Shown here one piece after another: positions 10,853 through 17,760 of a stretch of 64,000 nt of DNA (the first letter of the stretch is position 1; each line of letters starts with the position of its first letter). Location of the stretch: assembly GCF_006716085.1 (NCBI RefSeq), contig NZ_VFON01000001.1:1302001-1366000 (forward strand), given 5' to 3'. A program made the translations under genes and the position numbers. This DNA comes from Leucobacter komagatae. GTDB taxonomy: Bacteria > Actinomycetota > Actinomycetes > Actinomycetales > Microbacteriaceae. The notes under the pieces were generated by a model that ran no database searches, was not told the origin of the DNA, and worked only from the letters and a program-made list of their open reading frames with translations.

Positions 10853-11542
10853 ATGTCCAGCGAAGAAAAGACTGCTCCAGTGAGACTCGAGATTCATCTC
10901 TTCCATGACGGCAGGGTCGCTCTTGAGCTCATGTCAGATTGGTACACAAACCTGGATTTGCAGCTCCTGCATGTGGACGACGCTGCAGCAATCTCGAGCC
11001 TCATGCAACGCTGGTCTGCTGGGGAGTACGGTGAACCCCAACGTCAGTACATCCGCCAAGAGGCTGTCCCGGGAATCACTGAGGCATACAAAGTTGAAAT
11101 CGGCGCCAGGCCCACTTCTGAGCTGCAGCGCTTCACGAACCTACCTGAGAAGCTGTGCGACGAGTTCGAACGCGCGCTCATTGTCGCCTCTTCGGAGAGG
11201 CGTTCGTATGCGGCCGAGTTCGCCAGCAACCTTTCGTCAAAAATGCGGGAATTTCTTGCCATCAGCCAACGTAAAGCAGAAGCAAGAATCGCTGACGGCG
11301 CGTACTTGAAAGTTCTTGAAACGTACCTCGCGGACATGCTATCGCGCACCCAACCCGAGGACCAGGACTATTACCTTACGGTTGAGTCCGGCATCGGCCT
11401 GATCATGCATGACGAACGATACCTGCAACTGTCGGCAGACTCCCGTACAAGGGAACTCTACGAACAGATCCGCGCGGAACAAAACGCGCTCTACCAATGG
11501 TGGATGAATCTCTCCAAAGGTGACAAGTCAGGACCCCGCTGA
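10853..11542 (+). CDS. Island protein of unknown function
   Basis: This 229-aa soluble protein has no signal or membrane segment. The N-terminus (residues 8-25, VRLEIHLFHDGRVALEL) looks like a beta hairpin, followed by a mainly alpha-helical, charge-rich body with a long helix around residues 95-165 and a helical C-terminus ending WWMNLSKGD. I recognise no family. Base composition is less GC-rich than the chromosome on either side, in line with transfer. The ATG at 10853 was chosen from the promoter position (no Shine-Dalgarno); in-frame starts at 10811 and 10706 lie upstream of or inside the promoter. Confidence 0.7.
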   Translation: MSSEEKTAPVRLEIHLFHDGRVALELMSDWYTNLDLQLLHVDDAAAISSLMQRWSAGEYGEPQRQYIRQEAVPGITEAYKVEIGARPTSELQRFTNLPEKLCDEFERALIVASSERRSYAAEFASNLSSKMREFLAISQRKAEARIADGAYLKVLETYLADMLSRTQPEDQDYYLTVESGIGLIMHDERYLQLSADSRTRELYEQIRAEQNALYQWWMNLSKGDKSGPR

Positions 11543-11724
11543 GGCCACTGCGACTAGGCGGGTTTAGCAGAACCAAGCGCTCTGCATGCTGCGCACCAAC
11601 GAGCTACGCGACCAGCCACGACAGACCCAACGATGATGTACACCCCTTTTGAGCCTACGGTACCCGCGCCGTACCGCTGACAACACTGAACCGAACCGGG
11701 TACGAGCGCGGGGAACCTACCTGA

Positions 11725-11925
11725 TCACCTTTGCCGAGCTTTCGCGTTGAAGTATGCTCTCACATCATCGGCCTGAGCTTGTGTAAGGAACCACAGTGTT
11801 CCCTTTTCAGACTCAGGACGCGGATGATGCTTGCGCAAGTAAGTGCGTACCTTTAATCCAGGCCGCGCTTCCGGCTCATGCCCCAGCTCTTTAGCTAGTT
11901 CTATGGGGGTCAATCGATGCTCCAT
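11725..11925 (-). CDS. Small island protein, possible DNA-binding, unknown function
   Basis: This 66-aa protein begins MEHRLTPIELAKELGHEP, which reads like the first helices of an HTH (L-T-P-x-E-L-A-K-E-L-G), then a basic stretch (KVRTYLRKHHPRP), a strand-like GTLWFLT and a C-terminal helix. The layout recalls small excisionase or Lsr2-like modules, but no named family can be claimed. A TACGAT -10 box ends 6 bases before the ATG, again a leaderless arrangement. Confidence 0.55.
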   Translation of the reverse strand: MEHRLTPIELAKELGHEPEARPGLKVRTYLRKHHPRPESEKGTLWFLTQAQADDVRAYFNAKARQR

Positions 11926-12458
11926 ACGCTGATCGTAGCCTGGCTGCCGTGTTCCAACTAGAGAAACTTCCCCGACGCGAAGCGCGACGCGAACACTGGT
12001 TCAAGCGCTTCTGCTAATCAGAGATCACGACACCACTTGTTGGAGGCACACGATGGCTAGGCACACAAGCTAGCGCCGCTGCCCGCGCACACGGATAGCC
12101 GACATCTACGGTGACGCCATACTCCACTCGGGTCTGCTGTAGGAACAGGTGACAACTTGACCATACCTATAGCAGACCCGATCGCGTGCCGACGATGAAC
12201 CAGGCTGGGAGCCCATTGATGTTTATTGTCGGCTCTCCCCACGGCCTACTGACCGCTGGGAAGGGTTCAAGGCAAGGCGTCGGAGGCGCTTGAGGTTGAG
12301 GCGCACCGCACTGAGGGCGTCGACCCTGAATAAACGTGATGTACCTCGAGTTTTCTGCTGATGGCACGGTTCGGCCGGACCAGTGGGAGCCGAGCTATGC
12401 GGGTTGGCCGACTGTCGCTATCCCGAACCCGTCACACCCGAGACGGATTCCAAAGCCT
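11926..12458. other. Gene-poor right part of the island
   Basis: No intact gene is convincing here. A 48-codon frame from about 12337 (V-M-Y-L-E-F-S-A-D-G-T) runs into the right attachment repeat and stops there. An overlapping frame with several stops around 12190-12360 reads D-E-P-G-W-E-P-I-D-V-Y. Both could be fragments of a decayed gene, possibly the lost recombinase region, but nothing identifies them. A long inverted repeat lies at 12129-12180. Confidence 0.4.
12129..12180. repeat. Inverted repeat in the island
   Basis: The 15-bp arms CGGGTCTGCTGTAGG (12129-12143) and CCTATAGCAGACCCG (12166-12180) pair with one mismatch around a 22-base loop. No T-run follows on either strand. It could be a recombination or replication structure of the former element, or a weak terminator. 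Confidence 0.5.
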
Positions 12459-12525
12459 CGGGTCCACGGTTCGAGCCCGTGAGGGCGCACAGATTAGCCC
12501 CGAGATCATCACGATCTCGGGGCTT
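12459..12525. repeat. Right attachment repeat (tRNA-Lys 3' fragment plus terminator)
   Basis: A 67-bp copy of 9143-9209 with one substitution. It contains the T arm and 3' acceptor strand of tRNA-Lys but no 5' half, so it is not a second tRNA gene. The hairpin at 12496-12524 followed by TCTCGTTTT still looks like a working terminator. Typical chromosomal genes resume right after it. Confidence 0.9.
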
Positions 12526-12693
12526 TCTCGTTTTCGGCGATACCCCTGCCCCGTTTCGGGTCCGTTCGGGGCCCGAACGAACTCTCCGGAGAATCGCAAC
12601 GCGGCGCCCCTCCCGTTTGGCCCCGAGGCCGAGCTCCGCGGAACTAGCGTGTGCCGAAGCCCGGCACCGCGCCGGCCGTCGGAAGGAGTCCAC

Positions 12694-13023
12694 ATGGATC
12701 CGCTCACCCTGCTCATCCTTGCCGCCCTCGTCGTGTGCACGGTCATCGTCATCACGACGGCCGTGAGGCGGGCGAAACACCGCACAGCGTCGTACGTGGT
12801 TGTCGAGAAGTACAACACGCTCGCGATCCTCTCGTTCGTGCTGTCCTTCTGCATCTCGATCGCCGCCATCGTGCTCGGGCACATCGCGCTCTCCCAGATC
12901 ACCCGCACTCACGAGCGCGGGTGGGGCCTCGCCGTTGCGGGGCTCGTGCTCGGCTACCTCGGGCTCATCGCTGGCACCATCTGGCTCTTTTTCGTCTTCA
13001 CGCAGCTCGCAGCGATCTCGTGA
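12694..13023 (+). CDS. DUF4190-type small membrane protein
   Basis: This 109-aa protein has a short N-terminal TM (residues 3-22), a basic loop, then two long hydrophobic segments at about 42-65 and 78-105. The pattern N-T-L-A-I-L-S-F-V-L-S-F ... A-I-V-L-G-H-I-A-L-S-Q-I is characteristic of DUF4190 proteins, whose function is unknown. GGAAGGAG stands 5 bases before the ATG at 12694. A longer upstream frame runs into the attachment repeat and is not real. Confidence 0.85.
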   Translation: MDPLTLLILAALVVCTVIVITTAVRRAKHRTASYVVVEKYNTLAILSFVLSFCISIAAIVLGHIALSQITRTHERGWGLAVAGLVLGYLGLIAGTIWLFFVFTQLAAIS

Positions 13024-13053
13024 GCCGGGCCCCGCGCCGACTAGAATTCCCCT

Positions 13054-13476
13054 ATGCCAGATCCGCTCACGCCGCAGACCGGTCGACTGACCTTTCGCAC
13101 GGTGTTCGGCGGCACCTCGCTCCAACCCGAGTATTACGGGGAGCCGAAGCGCATCACGCGCGACCTCGCTGACACCGCCTTCGCCTACGACCTCGACCTG
13201 TTTCTTCATATCGGGGGTGAGATCAGCGCGGGCGATGGTGTGACCGGCCTGAAGAATCCTCGAGTCTCACCCGCAAAGCGCACCGCCACCGGGCAGCTTT
13301 CGCTCGCGGCGGCGGACGCCTCGCAGGCTGAGGATCCGGCTGCCTTCCTGCGCCACGTCGTCTACGACGGAGCCGCGGACCTCATCAGGCGAATCGCGAA
13401 GAAGGATCCCACGGTCGACGAGGCTGCAGAGCTCGCGAAGCTCTCAGGCCTCATCCCTCCCGCCACCGAGCGCTAG
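13054..13476 (+). CDS. Conserved-looking hypothetical protein
   Basis: This 140-aa soluble protein is probably mixed alpha/beta (F-R-T-V-F-G-G-T-S-L-Q-P-E-Y-Y-G early on; helical C-terminal half), with no signal or metal motif. I recognise no family. A TAGAAT -10 box (13042-13047) ends 6 bases before the ATG, so it is likely translated from a leaderless mRNA. It lies between the DUF4190 gene and hisN on the same strand, but its own promoter suggests independent expression. Confidence 0.75.
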   Translation: MPDPLTPQTGRLTFRTVFGGTSLQPEYYGEPKRITRDLADTAFAYDLDLFLHIGGEISAGDGVTGLKNPRVSPAKRTATGQLSLAAADASQAEDPAAFLRHVVYDGAADLIRRIAKKDPTVDEAAELAKLSGLIPPATER

Positions 13477-13528
13477 GCTTAGCTGAGGTAGTCAAGCCGC
13501 GCAGCGGCCCGAGCACTCACGGAGCCTC

Positions 13529-14332
13529 ATGACCGAGCAGCCCACCTCCCCGTCGCCGGATCTCGCGTTCGCGCTCGCGCTCGCCGACCTCGCAGACTCG
13601 ATCGCCCTCCCCCGCTTCCGCGCGGCCGACCTGCGGGTCGACACGAAACCCGACCGCACATTCGTCACCGACGCCGACAAGGCGGTTGAAGACGCGTTGC
13701 GGGCACGAATCGAGGCAGAGCGACCGGACGATGGTTTCTTCGGCGAGGAGTCCGGCCGCGAGGACAAGGGGGCGCGTCGGTGGATCCTTGATCCGATCGA
13801 CGGCACCTCGAACTTTCTCCGCGGCGTCCCGAACTGGGCGACGCTCATCGCGCTCGAAGTCGACGGCGTACAGACCGTCGGCGTGGTCTCCGCACCCGGT
13901 TTTGGGATGCGCTGGTGGGCCGAGACCGGCGGCGGCGCCTGGGGCCAGGAGGTCGGGAAGGAGCCACGCAGGCTCCGCGTATCGGGCGTGAGCGACCTCG
14001 AGCACGCCTCGCTGAGCTTCCAGTCGATCGAGCAGTGGCGCCTCGCTGGCTACCTCGACTCGCTGCTCGCCCTCGAACAAGCGACCTGGCGCGACCGCGC
14101 CTACGGCGACATGTGGTCATACATGCTGCTCGCTGAGGGCCTCGTCGATATCGTCGCCGAGTTCGACGTCAAGGCGTACGACCTCGCGGCGCTCGTACCG
14201 ATCGTCACCGAGGCGGGTGGCCGCTTCACCGACATCGAAGGCAACGAGACTGCCTGGAACGGCAGCTCGCTCGCCACCAATGGCCCCCTCCACGACGCCG
14301 TCATCGCGACGGTCGCCGCAGCGAAGAACTAA
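13529..14332 (+). CDS. hisN: Histidinol-phosphatase of the inositol-monophosphatase family
   Basis: At 267 aa it carries the IMPase metal-binding motifs: TDADKAVE, GEESG, the WILDPIDGTSNF signature, and a C-terminal WRDRAYGDMW...AEFDVKAYDLAALVPIVTEAGG block. The R-A-Y-G-D and E-F-D-V-K-A-Y-D-L variants match actinobacterial HisN, which removes phosphate from histidinol phosphate, more than general IMPases. The ATG has a GGAG sequence at 6 bases. Assignment to HisN rests on remembered family features; a broader IMPase role is possible. A second family member is at 40412-41257. Confidence 0.85.
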   Translation: MTEQPTSPSPDLAFALALADLADSIALPRFRAADLRVDTKPDRTFVTDADKAVEDALRARIEAERPDDGFFGEESGREDKGARRWILDPIDGTSNFLRGVPNWATLIALEVDGVQTVGVVSAPGFGMRWWAETGGGAWGQEVGKEPRRLRVSGVSDLEHASLSFQSIEQWRLAGYLDSLLALEQATWRDRAYGDMWSYMLLAEGLVDIVAEFDVKAYDLAALVPIVTEAGGRFTDIEGNETAWNGSSLATNGPLHDAVIATVAAAKN

Positions 14333-14347
14333 CGAGCGGAGCGTACC

Positions 14348-14749
14348 GTGACCATGCAGACAGGCTCCCCCAAGCGCACGTCGGCCGCCGCCGTGACCGG
14401 CATGCTGCTGCTCGACGCCGCGCTCGTTGTGGTGTTCGCAGCGGTCGGCCGCGGCAGCCACGCGCGCGAGGCGACCCTCCTTGGCCCGTTCGAGACAGCC
14501 TGGCCGTTCCTCGCGGGCCTCGCGCTGTCGTGGCTACTCACGCTCGCGTGGCGCCGGCCCGCCGCGATCCTTCGCACGGGCGTTCCCGTCTGGATCGGCA
14601 CCGTCGGCTTCGGCATGCTCTTCCGCGCGTTGACGGGGCAGGGCACCGCGATCCCGTTCGTCATCGTCGCGACGCTGACCGTGGGCGCTTTCCTCCTCGG
14701 GTGGCGCCTTATCGCGCTCATTGCGTCACGCGCGCGAGCCCGCTCCTAG
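14348..14749 (+). CDS. DUF3054 family membrane protein
   Basis: This 133-aa protein has four hydrophobic segments (about residues 15-35, 48-67, 76-92 and 98-122) and the conserved R-G-S-H stretch followed by P-F of DUF3054 proteins, function unknown. It follows hisN by 15 bases and is probably cotranscribed. The last four bases overlap the tail of the convergent mgtC-like gene. Confidence 0.85.
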   Translation: MTMQTGSPKRTSAAAVTGMLLLDAALVVVFAAVGRGSHAREATLLGPFETAWPFLAGLALSWLLTLAWRRPAAILRTGVPVWIGTVGFGMLFRALTGQGTAIPFVIVATLTVGAFLLGWRLIALIASRARARS

Positions 14750-15456
14750 TCCTCTCCGCGCAGCTCCTGCGCGGCCCAACGCACCGACGTCACTTCCGGG
14801 ACCGGGATGACGTCGGCGATGGCGGCCTCCAGCGCGCTGTCATTGCGTTCGTGGGAGACGATTGTCGCGGTGAGTTCGACGACGCCATCCGCGACATCGG
14901 CCGCGGCAAGCGAGTGCACCGTAAACTCGGGGTTCTGCAGCGCCGCGACGACCTTGGACCGCACGGCGACCTCTGCGGAAGCCGACGAGCGGACCACGAA
15001 CTCGTACTCCGTCGCGACGGGCTCGCGGGAGGCGGCGCCGCCCGCGCGGTCGAGGAGCCTCCCGAGCGGTCGCAGCAGAATGTTCGACAGCACAATCGCC
15101 AGCGTGCCCCCGACCGCCACGAGCAGCATGCCGCCACCCGCGAGCGCGCCGACGGCCGCCGAGGCCCACAGCGTTGCCGCGGTGTTCAGGCCAGAGATCG
15201 AGGTGCCCTGCTTCATGATGACGCCCGCGCCGAGGAAACCGATCCCAGACACGATTTGAGCGGCGACGCGCGTCGGGTCTGCGCCTGACCCGTCGAAGCT
15301 GAACGCGCCCATGATCACGAAGAGCGCGGCCCCGAGGCTCACGAGCGCGTTCGTGCGCACGCCCGCGGTGCGGGATCGGAGCTGGCGCTCGAATCCAATG
15401 GCGGCGCCGAGCGCGAGACCGGCAAAGATACGAAGAGCAAGATCAAGCATTTCCAT
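14746..15456 (-). CDS. MgtC/SapB family membrane protein
   Basis: This 236-aa protein has the MgtC N-terminal domain, including the typical G-F-E-R-Q ... R-T-A-G-V-R-T-N-A-L-V-S-L-G-A-A-L-F motif, then Q-I-V-S-G-I-G-F-L-G-A-G and the G-L-N-T-A-A-T-L-W-A-S-A-A-V-G segment (residues about 15-130). An ACT-like cytoplasmic C-terminal domain follows. MgtC proteins modulate Mg2+ homeostasis and ATP synthase in some pathogens; the role here is unknown. I looked for an M-box Mg2+ riboswitch in the 155 bases upstream and did not find one. Confidence 0.88.
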   Translation of the reverse strand: MEMLDLALRIFAGLALGAAIGFERQLRSRTAGVRTNALVSLGAALFVIMGAFSFDGSGADPTRVAAQIVSGIGFLGAGVIMKQGTSISGLNTAATLWASAAVGALAGGGMLLVAVGGTLAIVLSNILLRPLGRLLDRAGGAASREPVATEYEFVVRSSASAEVAVRSKVVAALQNPEFTVHSLAAADVADGVVELTATIVSHERNDSALEAAIADVIPVPEVTSVRWAAQELRGED

Positions 15457-15611
15457 GACGTGCCCCCTTTCAGTAGTGGGGCGCCTCCGGTCAGACTCGC
15501 GCGAATGGCGCGCCGAGACGGTGCGTCAGATGCGGCAACGCGGGCAGCAGAGTGCAGGAGGCGGTAGCTCCACACTACCCAATCCTTGCGCGCTTGCGCA
15601 AGCGTTGTTCG

Positions 15612-16658
15612 CTACCGGCCAACCGCCGCCTCACCGCCAGAGCGGAACACCCGACTAATGCCACTCCCGATCTGCGAGAGCTGCATCCACACCGCGAACC
15701 GCATGGCCGGGGTCATGAGCAGCCGGCGCACCCTCCGCACGAGAGAGGCCGGACCGCGGGCTGTGGTTTCCCAGGCGAACGAGATATTCAGCCGAGTGCC
15801 ACCCGCGGCAGGTTCGAGGCCCACCGTAACCCGGCGCGCGTTGGCTCGCGGCTCGTCAGGAGTGCTCATGCGCCAGGAAATGAGTTCTTCGTGACGAAAA
15901 GCCAGAAGTTCAACGACCGTGCGCCGCAGCGCCGGGCGAATCTTCAAGGGGGTGCCGTCTGGCGCTTCAGACTTCGCCAGACCCTCCCACGTGTCGCCGG
16001 GCCTCGGCACGCGCCCCCGTGACTCGTCGGGCACCGCTACTTCACCCAAGAGGATGTCCCACTCGGGCATTCGCGCGGGGTCCGCGAGGAGCGCCCACAC
16101 GTCACCCACTGCGGCCGGCACAAACGTGACGTCCGACCTCTGGAGCACGCCACCCCCGCTGGGCACACCTCCCCCGGCGCCCGACACTGTGAGACGTTCG
16201 ACGGCATCGAGCTCCGCCACGAGTTCTCCGCGCGCCACTCCCACGCCGCCCAGCAGCGAGACGATGGCCCCGCTCGGTTCCTCAAGAAGCTCGCGCAAGA
16301 CGGCCGAGGCCGTGCCATCTCGGCCGCGAGCGTTTGCCCGGGTCAACACCCGCTGCGCGCGCCGCGACCACTCGTACCCGCCGGTCTGGTGGAAGACAAT
16401 CGGGCCAGGGGCCACCTGGGCCCGATCAACACCGAGGGCGCGAAGCTGCACCTCCCGTTCCTCCGCGACCGCCTGGCGCACCCGCTGCAGCGTGACTCCG
16501 GACGCCCTGAGCACCTGACCACCGACCTGCTCGGAGATTGACAGCGCCATCAGCAGGTGAGCCAGATCGGCTTCTCGCAGGCCGTCGCGCGACGCCTCCT
16601 CCATTGCCGCCAGCGAGAGGTCGTACGAGGTCGCGGCACTTCGCGAAAACTTACCCAT
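15612..16658 (-). CDS. Clp N-terminal domain fused to SRPBCC domain
   Basis: This 348-aa protein has two parts. Residues about 1-150 are a double Clp repeat domain (S-Y-D-L-S-L-A-A-M-E-E-A ... L-L-M-A-L; second repeat R-V-L-T-R-A-N-A-R-G ... L-L-E-E-P-S-G-A-I-V-S-L-L), the fold by which ClpC/ClpA bind adaptors. A Gly-rich linker (150-190) leads to an SRPBCC/START-like domain (residues about 195-335, V-W-A-L-L-A-D-P-A-R-M-P-E-W), a hydrophobic-ligand cup. No AAA+ domain is present. The start overlaps the stop of the upstream HTH gene (TGATG), so the two are coupled. Function unknown; a ligand-sensing Clp adaptor or decoy is a speculation. Confidence 0.85.
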   Translation of the reverse strand: MGKFSRSAATSYDLSLAAMEEASRDGLREADLAHLLMALSISEQVGGQVLRASGVTLQRVRQAVAEEREVQLRALGVDRAQVAPGPIVFHQTGGYEWSRRAQRVLTRANARGRDGTASAVLRELLEEPSGAIVSLLGGVGVARGELVAELDAVERLTVSGAGGGVPSGGGVLQRSDVTFVPAAVGDVWALLADPARMPEWDILLGEVAVPDESRGRVPRPGDTWEGLAKSEAPDGTPLKIRPALRRTVVELLAFRHEELISWRMSTPDEPRANARRVTVGLEPAAGGTRLNISFAWETTARGPASLVRRVRRLLMTPAMRFAVWMQLSQIGSGISRVFRSGGEAAVGR

Positions 16659-16900
16659 CAGCGACCCTTCCCAGGCAGGAGGCGCTGGTCGACGCGCTTG
16701 GCGTACTTCTTGTGAACAGCCTGCCGGGTCACCCCAAGCGCATCGGCGATGACCTGCCAGGTCATGCCCGCGGCCAGCGCGGCCTCGACCTGCTTGAGCT
16801 CAAGCGCGTCAGCGAGAGCGCGGAGCGAGACAACTGCCCGCAGCCCCTCACGCGGGTCAGCCACGTCGTTTGCGATGCCGGAAATCTGTTCAAGGTCCAT
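16658..16900 (-). CDS. Small HTH transcriptional regulator
   Basis: This 80-aa protein is almost entirely a DNA-binding unit. The core helix-turn-helix is M-T-W-Q-V-I-A-D-A-L-G-V-T-R-Q-A-V-H-K-K-Y, followed by a basic tail. Such short HTH proteins usually stand next to Clp_N-domain genes in actinobacteria. The ATG at 16900 has no Shine-Dalgarno; a -10 box ends 6 bases upstream. Two near-identical palindromic repeats cover its promoter, suggesting autorepression. Confidence 0.85.
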   Translation of the reverse strand: MDLEQISGIANDVADPREGLRAVVSLRALADALELKQVEAALAAGMTWQVIADALGVTRQAVHKKYAKRVDQRLLPGKGR

Positions 16901-16946
16901 GCTGTCAACCTACGTTGCTGAGGCGAAGTTGTCAACCCAGGTTGCT
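16901..16946 (-). promoter_or_regulatory. Leaderless promoter inside a twin palindromic operator
   Basis: Two 19-bp repeats (16901-16919 and 16928-16946) agree at 16 of 19 positions; each has a dyad of the form CAAC-N4-GTTG. On the minus strand TTGACA (16930-16935) and TAGGTT (16907-16912) are 17 bases apart, and each lies inside one repeat. The start codon follows 6 bases after the -10. Binding would block RNA polymerase directly. Confidence 0.75.
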
Positions 16947-17109
16947 GCCTCACGCCACACCGGCGCCACCGCGACACCATCTTGACGCCGTCTCGGCACA
17001 CCCAAGAACTGCAATCGACGCGTCCAATGTCGCCACGACTGACGCCTCAGCATAGGCATCGCAGATCACATTGGCAAGACGTGGGCACCAGCCAACGCCA
17101 CAGAAACCG

Positions 17110-17139
17110 CAAGAGGCCGCCCCGCGGGGCGGCCTCTTG
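17110..17139 (-). terminator. Terminator of ssrA
   Basis: A perfect 14-bp stem (CAAGAGGCCGCCCC and its complement) with a very tight loop lies 33 bases after the tmRNA 3' end. A short T stretch (GCGGTTTCTG) follows on the minus strand. Confidence 0.7.
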
Positions 17140-17171
17140 GAAGAAAACTCAGTGCGTGATGCGCATGTTCG

Positions 17172-17540
17172 TGGAGCCGCGGGGAATTGAACCCCGGTCC
17201 ACTTCGACGATTCCATGCCTTCTACGAGCGTAGTTCGTGTTGACGTTCTACTCGGCCCCATTCTTTGTCACGAACACCTAGGATGACAGGCCCAGCCTCA
17301 GTAAAAGTCCCGGTGCGTCCTGAGACGCAACGCACCAGCAAGCCCCCTAGATGACGCCAGGAAACCGGGGCGGAGGCACACCCGGCCTGACGGACTCGGT
17401 CTCGTGCTTAGGCAGCGAGAGCGAAGTCGGTGCGCTTAGAAGTGGCACCTATTGGTTGCGAAGGGCGTTTACGAGATAACTCCGCGTCCTCGGCCCGCTT
17501 CTCACAGTCTCAAATCGACGTGTCGAAACCGATCGGCCCC
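17172..17540 (-). ncRNA. ssrA: tmRNA (transfer-messenger RNA)
   Basis: The 5' end GGGGCCGATCGGTTTCGACA pairs with the 3' end CGGCTCCA, forming the tRNA-like acceptor; the T arm reads GGGGTTCAATTCCCC. CCA is not encoded. The resume frame at 17408-17446 encodes the tag (A)TSKRTDFALAA followed by TAA; the A-L-A-A end is the degradation signal read by ClpXP and related proteases. With SmpB it frees stalled ribosomes. Pseudoknot regions fill the rest. The partner gene smpB is 2.4 kb away. Confidence 0.95.
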
Positions 17541-17589
17541 GTCTGTGCGGGTCAGCAAACAACCCGCGAACATTTCGCATCACACACTG

Positions 17590-17601
17590 TTGAGTTCTCA
17601 A
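17590..17601 (-). promoter_or_regulatory. rrn-leader-like motif upstream of ssrA
   Basis: On the minus strand CCTTGAGAACTCAACAGTGTG lies 50 bases before the tmRNA 5' end. The core TTGAGAACTCAA resembles the boxA/processing element in actinobacterial rRNA leaders. It may be an antitermination or RNA-processing site for the tmRNA precursor. The 220 bases between gap and ssrA otherwise hold a weak hairpin after gap (17720-17750). Confidence 0.45.
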
Positions 17602-17760
17602 GGTTCCCGGGCACGCCGGGCCCTCCAGAGTACCACGGACACCTGGTGGCGCACAGCCGGCCGAACTCCGCCCACAGCGAATGCGCCGAGGAGGCCCCCG
17701 CAGCCCCACCAACGCACAAGCGGGTGGGCGACTCATAGCCGACCACCCGCCACGCCAGTG

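Noticed and set aside
12459..12531. Second tRNA-Lys gene
   Set aside because: Only the 3' half of the tRNA is present; there is no 5' acceptor strand or anticodon arm.
12361..12693. N-terminal extension of the DUF4190 protein
   Set aside because: It would be read through the attachment repeat and tRNA fragment; the start at 12694 has a good ribosome binding site.
15457..15611. Mg2+ (M-box) riboswitch upstream of the MgtC-like gene
   Set aside because: A GAGCTACCGCC string is faintly similar, but the other conserved M-box elements and a terminator hairpin are missing.
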